A DNA stretch of 6,457 nt, taken from positions 1 to 6,457 of the forward strand of contig JAHRWC010000363.1 in the NCBI GenBank assembly GCA_019090365.1, in the 5' to 3' direction. The first letter of the stretch is position 1, and each line of letters begins with the position of its first letter. A program made the translations under genes and the position numbers. The notes under the pieces were generated by a model. The model saw only the letters and a list, made by a program, of their open reading frames with translations, was not told the DNA's origin and did no database searches. This DNA comes from Flavobacteriaceae bacterium. Its GTDB lineage: Bacteria > Bacteroidota > Bacteroidia > Flavobacteriales > Flavobacteriaceae. Below, in pieces: positions 1 to 6,457 of this stretch.

Positions 1-2
1 AG

Positions 3-80
3 CATTTTACCAAATTAAATGATGCAGTCAATTGGGTAAATAAAATTGTAAAAAAGACTAAAAAAGTAAGAATTAATTAA
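3..80 (+). CDS. C-terminal tail of an unidentified protein (5' partial)
   Basis: This is the only + strand frame open from the left edge; the other two stop within the first 27 bases. It gives 25 residues and a TAA at 78-80. The tail has an amphipathic stretch (LNDAVNWVNKIV) followed by a strongly basic end (KKTKKVRIN), which looks like a plausible protein C-terminus. It ends over the stop codon of the convergent hutH, so the two genes overlap by about 8 bases. The family cannot be named from so few residues. The 'ndAvnWv' pattern loosely recalls C-terminal helices of small STAS/SpoIIAA-like proteins, but this is only a guess. It could also be chance open frame in AT-rich DNA, although the fit of its end to the end of hutH favours a real gene. 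Confidence 0.45.
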   Translation, partial: HFTKLNDAVNWVNKIVKKTKKVRIN

Positions 81-1575
81 AAATCACATCGTTTTCAATT
101 CCCATATTTTTAAGAAATGAAATACTGTTGTGGATGTCTTTTGCCAATAACCTATCATTATCCACAAATGGAACTACTTCTCTATACGAGTTTAAAAATT
201 GCTCAATAAACTTAGAAGATTTATCATTTCTAAATGCCATAGCTTGAGAAGCATTCATAAGTTCTATAGCTAAAATTCGCTCTATATTCTCAACAATTTT
301 TAAACATTTTGTTGCAGAATTTGCACCCATACTAACATGGTCTTCTTGACCATTTGAAGAAACTATAGAGTCAATTGAAGCAGGTGTTGCTAATTGCTTG
401 TTCTGACTAACAATACTAGCAGCTGTATATTGAGGAATCATAAAACCACTATTCAATCCTGGGTTTTTAACAAGGAAATTAGGTAATTCTCTTTGTCCAG
501 AAATTAATTGGTATGTTCTTCTTTCTGAAATACTACCTAATTCTGACATTGCGATCCCTAAATAATCTAATCCCAATGCTAAAGGTTGACCATGAAAGTT
601 TCCTCCTGAAATTATTTCATCTGAATCAACAAAAATATTTGGATTATCAGTCACTGAATTAATTTCAGTTTTTACAGTTTTGTTTACAAACTCTATCGTA
701 TCTTTTGTTGCTCCATGCACCTGAGGAATACATCTAAAAGAATATGGATCTTGAACATGTTTCCCTTCTAATTTACCTATCTCACTATCTTCAAGAAAAT
801 TTAAAATCCGTTCTGCTGTTTTAATTTGACCATTATGCGGTCGCACAAAATGTACTAAGGGATTATAAGGACTCATATTGCAATTGAATGCATCAATCGA
901 AATCGCACCAATTAGATCTGCAAAATAAGATAACTTATAGCTTTTAAGTAAGCAGTGAACTCCATAAGCACTCATAAACTGAGTTCCATTCAATAAAGCT
1001 AAACCTTCTTTTGCTTCTAATTGAATAGGTTCCCATTGTTGCTTCTTTAATAGAACATCAGATTCAACAATTTCATTTTCAAAATAAACTTGCCCCATTC
1101 CTAAGAGAGGCAATGCCAGATGAGCCAAAGGAGCTAAATCTCCTGATGCACCTAAACTCCCTTGAGAATATATTACAGGTAATATATCATGGTTATAAAA
1201 ATCTACTAAGCGTTGTACTGTTTGTAATTGAACTCCACTATAACCATAACTTAATGATTGAATTTTCAATAACAACATTAACTTGATAATCTCTTTTGGA
1301 ACCATATCCCCTGTACCACAAGCATGAGACATCACTAGATTTTCTTGTAATTGCGATAAGTTTTCTGATGAAATTTCAACATCAAATAAAGAACCAAACC
1401 CTGTATTTATTCCATAAATTGGAGTAGAATTATTTTCAATTTTTGAATTCAAATAAGCTTTTGATTTTTCAATATTTGAAATTACCTCTTCAGATAATTC
1501 GATCGTTTTTTGATATTCAATAATATCTTTTATAACAGATATACTTAGAGTTTCAGAATTAATATAATGCTTCAT
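73..1575 (-). CDS. hutH: Histidine ammonia-lyase (histidase)
   Basis: Cytoplasmic enzyme that removes ammonia from L-histidine to give trans-urocanate, the first step of histidine degradation. The 500-residue product has the family's usual length. Visible landmarks are YGINTGFG (54-61, catalytic-loop Tyr54), SHACGTG (83-89), GASGDLAPLAH (142-152) with the Ala143-Ser144-Gly145 triad that cyclises to the MIO electrophile, LLNGTQ (194-199), QDPYSFRCIPQVHG (275-288), GGNFHGQ (324-330) and QEDHVSMG (410-417). The Ser-His pair at 83-84 and Glu411 are the residues that favour histidine over tyrosine or phenylalanine, so I prefer HAL to the related tyrosine lyases of flavobacteria. The frame is open 33 codons further upstream to 1674, but MKHYINSE at 1575 starts the family's normal N-terminus; the extension is Cys/Trp-rich, would consume nearly all of the intergenic region and would include the promoter. 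No hutU, hutI or hutG is visible beside it. Confidence 0.96.
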   Translation of the reverse strand: MKHYINSETLSISVIKDIIEYQKTIELSEEVISNIEKSKAYLNSKIENNSTPIYGINTGFGSLFDVEISSENLSQLQENLVMSHACGTGDMVPKEIIKLMLLLKIQSLSYGYSGVQLQTVQRLVDFYNHDILPVIYSQGSLGASGDLAPLAHLALPLLGMGQVYFENEIVESDVLLKKQQWEPIQLEAKEGLALLNGTQFMSAYGVHCLLKSYKLSYFADLIGAISIDAFNCNMSPYNPLVHFVRPHNGQIKTAERILNFLEDSEIGKLEGKHVQDPYSFRCIPQVHGATKDTIEFVNKTVKTEINSVTDNPNIFVDSDEIISGGNFHGQPLALGLDYLGIAMSELGSISERRTYQLISGQRELPNFLVKNPGLNSGFMIPQYTAASIVSQNKQLATPASIDSIVSSNGQEDHVSMGANSATKCLKIVENIERILAIELMNASQAMAFRNDKSSKFIEQFLNSYREVVPFVDNDRLLAKDIHNSISFLKNMGIENDVIFN

Positions 1576-1603
1576 GTACAAGTTTATGGATAAAATTTCA
1601 AAG

Positions 1604-1611
1604 CAAAAATA
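1604..1611 (-). promoter_or_regulatory. Putative -7 box of the hutH promoter
   Basis: Read on the - strand, this is TATTTTTG, an exact match to the Bacteroidota -7 consensus TAnnTTTG, about 28 bases upstream of the hutH ATG. No TTG/TTTG -33 element is seen at the usual 17-23 base spacing, so the call rests on one short motif in AT-rich DNA. It does agree with the short hutH start at 1575 and not with the longer open frame, which would place this box inside the coding sequence. Confidence 0.35.
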
Positions 1612-1640
1612 CCAATTTCTTGTTAAGGTTTTAGTTAATT

Positions 1641-1671
1641 TTCGACAAACAGTAATTAATATGTATTTTAG
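1641..1671 (+). promoter_or_regulatory. Putative promoter of the TlpA-like lipoprotein gene
   Basis: A TTCG element (1641-1644, one mismatch to TTTG) is followed after 19 bases by TATTTTAG (1664-1671, one mismatch to TAnnTTTG). The spacing fits the Bacteroidota primary sigma factor. Transcription would begin around 1678, leaving a leader of under 20 A-rich bases before the ATG at 1695. Both boxes are imperfect and the region is AT-rich, so this is tentative. Confidence 0.35.
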
Positions 1672-1694
1672 CAAAAAAATAAAAAAATATTCAG

Positions 1695-3062
1695 ATGAAA
1701 AAACTACTCTTATTAGCTGTCGTTCTTGCTTTCATAGCTTGTAATGAAGAAGAAAAAATAACTTATGTAATATTAAATGCTTCCGTTGAAAATAACATTG
1801 CAGATAATGCCATGGTTAGAGGAAATGGTTTTGAACTGAAAATTCCTATTTCTGAAACTGGTACATTTTCAGATACACTTCGTATTAGTAAAGATGGATA
1901 TTATCAATTGTTTGTTGGAAGAGAAAGAACTGGAATTTATTTAGAGCAAGGTGCTACAATTTCTGCTAATGTGAATGCAAAAGAATTTGATGAAACAATA
2001 AAATATGAAGGGACTTTAGCTTCAGAGAATAATTATTTAGCTGCAAAATATCTTCATAACGAAACAAGTATTGATTATCCTAAAATGTTTTCTAATGATG
2101 AATCAACTTTTGTTTCAGAATTAAAAAATTACAATTTAGGATTAGGAAGTTTACTTTCTGAAAGTAATATAGTAAACGAATCATTTAGTGCTTTAGAGAA
2201 ACAAGAGTTAACCTATGAATATGCTAGCTTATTAGAAAACTATCAAGAGTATCATCAATATTTCACAAAAACTCCTGGTTTTAAAGCTTCTGAAAGCTTA
2301 TATGATGAGTTAAAAGACATAAAATTTAATGATACTATAGCATTTAGAAATTCTATAGGATACCAAGATTTAGTTGATACACATTATTCTAGAATGGTTG
2401 GCGATGCACTTTTAGAAAATGATAAGCTTAGTAGAACTGTTACTTATTTGAAAATTGTTAATGAAAATTTACCAGATGGTTATGCAAAAAATAGTTTGCT
2501 TTCTCAGTTTCTAAAATATGGTTTAGCACCAGATGAATATTTAGAAGAAGCATTTTCTATTTATAAAAGTACAAATCCAGATCAAGGAGATTTAGAAGCA
2601 ATAACAGGTCAGTATAACATTTTAAAAGAATTAACACCTGGTAAAGCTTCTCCAACGTTTGATTATGAAAATCATAAAGGAGGTAACACTAGTTTGAAAG
2701 ATTTAGCAGGAAAATATGTATATATTGATGTTTGGGCTACATGGTGTGGTCCTTGTATTCGTGAAATACCTTCACTAAAAATAGTTGAAGCTGAATACCA
2801 TGACAAAAATATAGAATTTGTTAGCCTTTCAATTGATGCTGCTAAAGACCATGAAAAATGGAAATCTATGGTTACTAAAAAGGAATTAGGAGGCATTCAA
2901 TTAATGGCAGATAAAGATTGGAAATCAAGCTTTGCTGTTGAATATAATATCTTAGGTATTCCAAGGTTTATTTTAATAGATCCTTCAGGAAATATAGTTT
3001 CTGCTGATGCTCCTCGCCCATCAGATCCTAAATTAAGAGAGTTATTAGATGGTTTGATTTAA
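1695..3062 (+). CDS. TlpA-like thioredoxin-domain lipoprotein
   Basis: A 455-residue exported thiol-disulfide protein. Residues 1-15 are a lipoprotein signal peptide (KK, then a Leu/Val/Ala core) ending in FIAC, with Cys16 as the likely lipidated residue. The next residues, NEEEK, are acidic, which in Bacteroidota can act as a surface-export signal. Residues of about 22-105 look beta-rich and resemble the N-terminal domain often found in Bacteroidota TlpA-like proteins (DUF4369-like, not certain). Residues of about 110-310 look mostly helical and have no recognisable motif. From about 315 a TlpA/ResA/AhpC-TSA type thioredoxin domain follows: APxF-like entry (ASPTF, 318-322), WATWCGPC (347-354) with active-site Cys351 and Cys354, and the cis-proline loop GIPRF (421-425). 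The likely role is redox exchange with cell-envelope proteins; the partner is unknown. It lies alone between divergent hutH and a terminator, so it appears monocistronic. No Shine-Dalgarno is evident; the start is fixed by the signal peptide. Confidence 0.93.
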   Translation: MKKLLLLAVVLAFIACNEEEKITYVILNASVENNIADNAMVRGNGFELKIPISETGTFSDTLRISKDGYYQLFVGRERTGIYLEQGATISANVNAKEFDETIKYEGTLASENNYLAAKYLHNETSIDYPKMFSNDESTFVSELKNYNLGLGSLLSESNIVNESFSALEKQELTYEYASLLENYQEYHQYFTKTPGFKASESLYDELKDIKFNDTIAFRNSIGYQDLVDTHYSRMVGDALLENDKLSRTVTYLKIVNENLPDGYAKNSLLSQFLKYGLAPDEYLEEAFSIYKSTNPDQGDLEAITGQYNILKELTPGKASPTFDYENHKGGNTSLKDLAGKYVYIDVWATWCGPCIREIPSLKIVEAEYHDKNIEFVSLSIDAAKDHEKWKSMVTKKELGGIQLMADKDWKSSFAVEYNILGIPRFILIDPSGNIVSADAPRPSDPKLRELLDGLI

Positions 3063-3080
3063 AACCTATTTATATCATAT

Positions 3081-3110
3081 AAAAAAAGCTCCCAAATGGG
3101 AGCTTTTTTT
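3081..3110. terminator. Bidirectional intrinsic terminator between convergent genes
   Basis: A perfect 13-bp inverted repeat: AAAAAAAGCTCCC (3081-3093), loop AAAT, GGGAGCTTTTTTT (3098-3110). The GC-rich core GCTCCC/GGGAGC with an A tract on one side and a T tract on the other gives a hairpin plus U tract on either strand. It therefore ends both the TlpA-like gene (stop at 3062) and the convergent NAD(P)H-hydrate repair gene. The last two bases of the repeat belong to the TAA stop codon (3109-3111) of the latter gene. Confidence 0.93.
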
Positions 3111-4671
3111 ATGCTTTATTTTCTGAGTTGTTTTCTTCTGATTCTTCTTGAGCAGGTGGTTCATTCGATAATAAAGCTACATAAGCTTTAGAGATCCCAT
3201 CTACAATATCTGACGCTAACATTGCTTCAAAGCCATTTTCAGTTGCATAAATATCTCCAGAAATACCATGTAAATAAACAGCAACAATTGTTGCGAACAC
3301 TGGTTCATACCCTTGTGACACTAATCCAGAAATCATCCCTGTTAATACATCTCCACTTCCAGCTGTAGCCAAACCTGGATTACCAGAAGTATTGATAAAT
3401 AGATCATCACCTTGTATCGTTATTGAAAATGTTCCTTTAATTAACATGATGACCTTGTGTTTTTTTGAAAACTTTTTAACCTTTTCTATTTTATCAAAAT
3501 CATTTTTCCAAGTTCCAATCAATCGTTTCAATTCTCCAGGGTGTGGAGTAAGTATCGAATTTTCTGGCAATAACTTTAATAATTCTTTATCGAGTGCAAT
3601 GCAATTTATAGCATCAGCATCTATAATTAAAGGCGATTTAGTTTTAGTAAACAACTCTTTTAATGCCTCTATTGTTTTAGGATTAGTTCCCATTCCAGTT
3701 CCTATTCCTATAGCATCTGGTTTAAATTCTGAAGAAATAGAAGTTATATACTCTTCTTCAACATCGGTTATAACCATAGCTTCTGGCAATGCAGTTTGGA
3801 ATACAGAATATCCACATCTTGGAACATAAGCTGTAACTAGTCCAGCACCCATTCGTAATACTGCTTTTGAAGCAAGTAAAGTTGCTCCTAATTTTCCATA
3901 ACTTCCACCAACCATTAATACATGCCCAAAATCATTTTTATGTGTAAACTTACTTCTCGGTTTGTATAATTGTTGTACTTCAAACTTACCAATAGTTTGA
4001 GCTAATGGTTTTGTTTTATAAAGATATTCAGGGTCTAAGCCGATGTCTAATACTTCAAAATAAGGAACAAACTGAGCCGTTTGAGGCAAGAAGAAAGACA
4101 GCTTTGGAGCTTGGAACGAAAGTGTATTATTAGCTCTGATCACTGCGTCAAAATCTTCTGTAGCTTTATCTGAATATAATCCACTCGGAATATCAATTGC
4201 TAATTTAAAAGCTTTGTTACTATTTAAATACTGAATCAATAGCTTCACCCAGCCTTCAGGAGGTCTATTTAAACCTATTCCGAAGAGACCATCAATAATA
4301 ATATCATCTGGATGAATTTCAGGAAAATCATCTTCACAAGTCATTAAAACAGGCCATTTCTTACTCGTATGTTTTATTCGATCATAATTCGTTAAAAAAT
4401 CTTTTGAACGTTTGTCTGTAAAGTTTGCGATGTAAACAAAAACATTATATCCATGCTCAATCAATAACCTTCCTACTACTAATCCATCACCTCCATTATT
4501 TCCTATACCACAAAATATATGAATTGGCACTTGTACACCTTGCATTTGGCGATGCAACCAGTTAAAAATTTGAGTACCTGCTCTTTCCATTAAATCATCA
4601 GGTAAAATCTCTTGATTTTTAACTGTTATGGCGTCAGCTTCATAAAATTGTTTTGTAGAAAATATTTTCAT
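3109..4671 (-). CDS. nnr: Bifunctional NAD(P)H-hydrate epimerase / ADP-dependent dehydratase
   Basis: Cytoplasmic metabolite-repair enzyme. The N-terminal half interconverts R- and S-NAD(P)HX; the C-terminal half dehydrates S-NAD(P)HX back to NAD(P)H using ADP. The 520 residues match the usual fused form (E. coli YjeF/Nnr). Epimerase domain, about 1-215: N-terminal MKIFSTKQFYEADAIT, GIGNNGGDGLV (55-65), DGLFGIGL (127-134) and AIDIPSG (158-164). Dehydratase domain, about 230-500, ribokinase-like: KNDFGHVLMVGGSYGKLGA begins at 245, GIGTGMG (322-328), DADAIN (351-356), LTPHPGE (374-380), and the GSGDVLTG motif (438-445) with Asp441 as the expected catalytic residue. All key motifs look intact. 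Residues of about 503-520 are a Glu/Asn/Ser-rich tail outside the fold. The start is supported by the conserved N-terminal motif immediately after it. The gene is monocistronic in this window, converging on the TlpA-like gene and diverging from gcvT. Confidence 0.96.
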   Translation of the reverse strand: MKIFSTKQFYEADAITVKNQEILPDDLMERAGTQIFNWLHRQMQGVQVPIHIFCGIGNNGGDGLVVGRLLIEHGYNVFVYIANFTDKRSKDFLTNYDRIKHTSKKWPVLMTCEDDFPEIHPDDIIIDGLFGIGLNRPPEGWVKLLIQYLNSNKAFKLAIDIPSGLYSDKATEDFDAVIRANNTLSFQAPKLSFFLPQTAQFVPYFEVLDIGLDPEYLYKTKPLAQTIGKFEVQQLYKPRSKFTHKNDFGHVLMVGGSYGKLGATLLASKAVLRMGAGLVTAYVPRCGYSVFQTALPEAMVITDVEEEYITSISSEFKPDAIGIGTGMGTNPKTIEALKELFTKTKSPLIIDADAINCIALDKELLKLLPENSILTPHPGELKRLIGTWKNDFDKIEKVKKFSKKHKVIMLIKGTFSITIQGDDLFINTSGNPGLATAGSGDVLTGMISGLVSQGYEPVFATIVAVYLHGISGDIYATENGFEAMLASDIVDGISKAYVALLSNEPPAQEESEENNSENKA

Positions 4672-4705
4672 TTAGCGTATTTTATTATTAAAATTAAATG
4701 AATTT

Positions 4706-4737
4706 GCAAGTTACAGTGCTTGTTGAAAACAATCAAA
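4706..4737 (-). promoter_or_regulatory. Putative promoter of the NAD(P)H-hydrate repair gene
   Basis: On the - strand a TTTG element (4734-4737 complement) is followed after 20 bases by TAACTTGC (4706-4713 complement), a partial match to TAnnTTTG. Element order and spacing suit a Bacteroidota promoter, and it lies 34-66 bases upstream of the ATG at 4671. The -7 match is imperfect, so confidence is low. Confidence 0.3.
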
Positions 4738-4744
4738 CATTTCT

Positions 4745-4777
4745 TTCGTTACATTTTTAAAGATTGTAATACATTTG
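4745..4777 (+). promoter_or_regulatory. Putative promoter of gcvT and the downstream SDR gene
   Basis: TACATTTG at 4770-4777 matches TAnnTTTG exactly. A TTCG element (4745-4748, one mismatch to TTTG) lies 21 bases upstream. Transcription would start about 12 bases before the ATG at 4795, giving a very short leader with no Shine-Dalgarno. A leader this short leaves no room for a glycine riboswitch, and none is visible in the 123-base intergenic region. Confidence 0.5.
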
Positions 4778-4794
4778 CGTAAAATTATTATACA

Positions 4795-5877
4795 ATGAAC
4801 AATACAGCATTATCACATATACACGAAGCTTTAGGAGCAAAAATGGTCCCTTTTGCAGGCTATAACATGCCAGTTTCTTACGAAGGAGTAAATATTGAAC
4901 ATGAAACTGTTAGAAATTCAGTGGGAGTTTTTGATGTTTCACACATGGGTGAATTTTTAATTACAGGTCCAAATGCATTGGCATTAATTCAGAAAGTAAC
5001 CAGTAATGATGCTTCAAAATTAACCGATGGAAAAGCTCAGTACAGTTGTTTTCCAAATGATGACGGTGGAATTGTAGACGATTTAATTGTGTATTGTTTA
5101 GATCAAGAAAAATGGTTGTTAGTTGTAAATGCTTCCAATATTGAAAAAGATTGGAACTGGATTAGTAGTAAAAATACTATGAATGCTGAAATGAAAAATC
5201 TTTCTGAAGATTATTCATTATTAGCTATTCAAGGTCCAAATGCTATTGAAGCAATGCAATCCTTAACTTCTACAGACTTATCTGCTATTAGTTTTTATAC
5301 GTTTGAAGTGAATGATTTTGCTGGAATTGAAAATGTAATTATTAGTGCGACTGGTTATACTGGTAGTGGTGGATTTGAAATCTATTGCAAAAACAGTGAA
5401 GTAGAACAAGTTTGGACTCATGTTTTTGAAGCTGGAAAAGATTTTGGAATAAAACCTATCGGACTAGCAGCACGTGATACGCTACGTTTAGAAATGGGAT
5501 ACTGTTTATATGGTAATGATATCAATGATACAACTTCTCCAATTGAAGCTGGATTAGGATGGATTACTAAATTTACTAAAGAATTCAATAATTCTGAAAA
5601 CTTACTAAAACAAAAAGAGCAAGGTACTGAGCGAAGACTTATTGCTTTTGAACTTAATGATCGTGGAATCCCTCGTCAAGGATATGATATTGTAGATGGA
5701 AACGGAAACAAAATCGGTGAAGTTACAAGTGGAACAATGTCTCCATCTTTAGGAAAAGGAATTGGAATGGGTTATGTACCTTCTATTATGAAATCTGTAG
5801 GAACACAAATTCATATTCAAATTCGTAAGAATGCAGTTCCTGCTACCATCATAAAATTACCATTTTATAAAGGCTAG
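4795..5877 (+). CDS. gcvT: Glycine cleavage system T-protein (aminomethyltransferase)
   Basis: T-protein of the glycine cleavage complex. It takes the aminomethyl group held on lipoylated H-protein, releases ammonia and passes the one-carbon unit to tetrahydrofolate as 5,10-methylene-THF. At 360 residues it has the normal family length. Landmarks: [16 protein letters not shown] (17-32), FDVSHMGEF (46-54), [10 protein letters not shown] (91-100) with the conserved folate-site/catalytic Asp of this motif, AIQGPNA (144-150), [12 protein letters not shown] (186-197), [15 protein letters not shown] (226-240), EAGLGW (251-256) and [21 protein letters not shown] (308-328). The GYTG loop has Ser-Gly where many homologues have Glu-Asp/Asn; small residues here seem usual in Bacteroidota. 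The start is fixed by conserved sequence right after Met1. gcvH and gcvP are not in the window. The stop codon overlaps the start of the next gene by one base. Confidence 0.97.
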   Translation: MNNTALSHIHEALGAKMVPFAGYNMPVSYEGVNIEHETVRNSVGVFDVSHMGEFLITGPNALALIQKVTSNDASKLTDGKAQYSCFPNDDGGIVDDLIVYCLDQEKWLLVVNASNIEKDWNWISSKNTMNAEMKNLSEDYSLLAIQGPNAIEAMQSLTSTDLSAISFYTFEVNDFAGIENVIISATGYTGSGGFEIYCKNSEVEQVWTHVFEAGKDFGIKPIGLAARDTLRLEMGYCLYGNDINDTTSPIEAGLGWITKFTKEFNNSENLLKQKEQGTERRLIAFELNDRGIPRQGYDIVDGNGNKIGEVTSGTMSPSLGKGIGMGYVPSIMKSVGTQIHIQIRKNAVPATIIKLPFYKG

Positions 5878-6457
5878 TGAATAGAATACTTATTTTAGGA
5901 GCAAGTGGATTTATTGGAAATACACTTTACAAGGAACTCCTTCCCTATTTCGATGTATACGGTACATATAACACTGCAAATGAACATTTGCAACAGAACC
6001 AAGTTATGTATCATTTTGATGTTGCAAAAGATGATATTGATGAAATTCTAAATGACACACAACCCAATATCATTATTTCTAGTTTACGAGGAAGTTTTGA
6101 AGCTCAATACAAAGTACATGAACAGGTTTCTGCTTATGTAATGACAAATGATGATTGTCGTGTATTATTTCTTTCAACAGTAAATGTGTTTGATGGAAAA
6201 TACAACTTGCCTTCTTATGAAAATGATTTGCTTTTAGCTGAAAGTGATTATGGAAAATTTAAAGTTTCAGTAGAACGAATTTTTAATGAACTCCCAAAGG
6301 AAAAATTTGCGATTTTAAGATTACCTTTAGTGTTAGGAGTAAATGCTCCAAGAATTGTTCAATTAAAACAAGCTAATAAACACAAGGCAGACTTTGAAGT
6401 ATACCCAAATTTAATAATTTCGGTAACCACTGCTCATAAAATTGCACAGCAAGTTCA
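5877..6457 (+). CDS. RmlD-like extended SDR / sugar-nucleotide-binding protein (3' partial)
   Basis: The first 193 residues of a Rossmann-fold NAD(P)-dependent protein that runs off the window. The nucleotide-binding loop is LGASGFIG (7-14), directly after the first beta strand. LFLSTVNVFDGKY (97-109) corresponds to the 'iSTdyVFdG' segment of dTDP-4-dehydrorhamnose reductase-like proteins, and Tyr125-x3-Lys129 (YGKFK) is the SDR catalytic pair, with Ser100/Thr101 as the likely third member. ILRLPLVLG (146-154) is the usual strand following it. The GTG start is preferred because the first downstream in-frame ATG (6003-6008 region) would remove the dinucleotide-binding loop. A weak AAAGG lies just upstream. 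The start codon shares its G with the gcvT TAG stop, so translation is probably coupled. The substrate is unknown; sugar-nucleotide reduction or epimerisation is a family inference only. Confidence 0.85.
   Translation, partial: MNRILILGASGFIGNTLYKELLPYFDVYGTYNTANEHLQQNQVMYHFDVAKDDIDEILNDTQPNIIISSLRGSFEAQYKVHEQVSAYVMTNDDCRVLFLSTVNVFDGKYNLPSYENDLLLAESDYGKFKVSVERIFNELPKEKFAILRLPLVLGVNAPRIVQLKQANKHKADFEVYPNLIISVTTAHKIAQQV

Noticed and set aside
40..72. Possible hutH terminator in the T-rich (on the - strand) run after its stop
   Set aside because: There are two T tracts, but no GC-containing inverted repeat precedes them, so an intrinsic terminator is not supported.
73..1575. Tyrosine ammonia-lyase for flexirubin or aryl-polyene synthesis instead of histidase
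   Set aside because: The Ser-His pair at 83-84, the QDPYSFRC segment and the QEDHVSMG motif with Glu411 fit histidase. Flavobacterial tyrosine lyases carry a different motif in place of QEDHVSMG, and no pigment genes are nearby.
2672..2896. Open frame of 74 codons on the - strand
   Set aside because: It lies wholly inside the thioredoxin domain of the TlpA-like gene, opposite the WCGPC region, and its translation has no recognisable features. It is a shadow of the real gene.
3392..3829. Open frame of 145 codons on the + strand
   Set aside because: It is antisense to the strongly conserved dehydratase domain of the NAD(P)H-hydrate repair gene. Its Ser/Ile/Asn-rich translation looks like a complement artefact.
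4706..4723. Short inverted repeat GCAAG...CTTGT as an operator between nnr and gcvT
   Set aside because: Only four or five base pairs match around an eight-base spacer, which is expected by chance in a region of this composition.
4672..4794. Glycine riboswitch upstream of gcvT
   Set aside because: The intergenic region is too short and AT-rich to hold an aptamer, no conserved helices are visible, and the likely transcription start leaves only about 12 bases of leader.

Overview
The window is AT-rich and has the promoter style, lipoprotein signal and gene content of a Bacteroidota genome, most likely a flavobacterium (family Flavobacteriaceae). Pointers are TAnnTTTG-type -7 boxes, starts without a clear Shine-Dalgarno, a TlpA-like lipoprotein with an acidic stretch right after the lipobox cysteine, and a GcvT with a Bacteroidota-like N-terminus. 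The placement is inferred from sequence style and protein features only; no database comparison was made.

Layout from left to right: (1) the last 25 codons of an unidentified + strand gene run in from the left edge. They converge on, and overlap by a few bases, (2) a complete histidine ammonia-lyase gene, hutH, on the - strand. A 119-base divergent intergenic region separates hutH from (3) a + strand lipoprotein with a C-terminal TlpA/thioredoxin domain (WCGPC). A perfect 13-bp inverted repeat flanked by A and T tracts acts as a shared bidirectional terminator between this gene and (4) a convergent - strand gene for the bifunctional NAD(P)H-hydrate epimerase/dehydratase. A second divergent region of 123 bases leads to (5) gcvT, the aminomethyltransferase (T-protein) of the glycine cleavage system. 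gcvT is followed, with a one-base stop/start overlap (TAGTG), by (6) an RmlD-like extended SDR / sugar-nucleotide-binding protein that runs off the right edge.

The genes are mostly independent metabolic and housekeeping functions: histidine catabolism to urocanate, periplasmic or surface thiol-disulfide chemistry, repair of damaged nicotinamide cofactors, and one-carbon/glycine metabolism. Only gcvT and the SDR gene look like one transcription unit. There is no stretch over 300 bases without a gene, and I see no tRNA, rRNA, CRISPR, insertion sequence, phage gene or riboswitch. I did not find a convincing new biological system. The points most worth a second look are the tight gcvT-SDR coupling, the terminator that contains a stop codon, the orphan hutH, and the possible surface-export signal on the TlpA-like lipoprotein.
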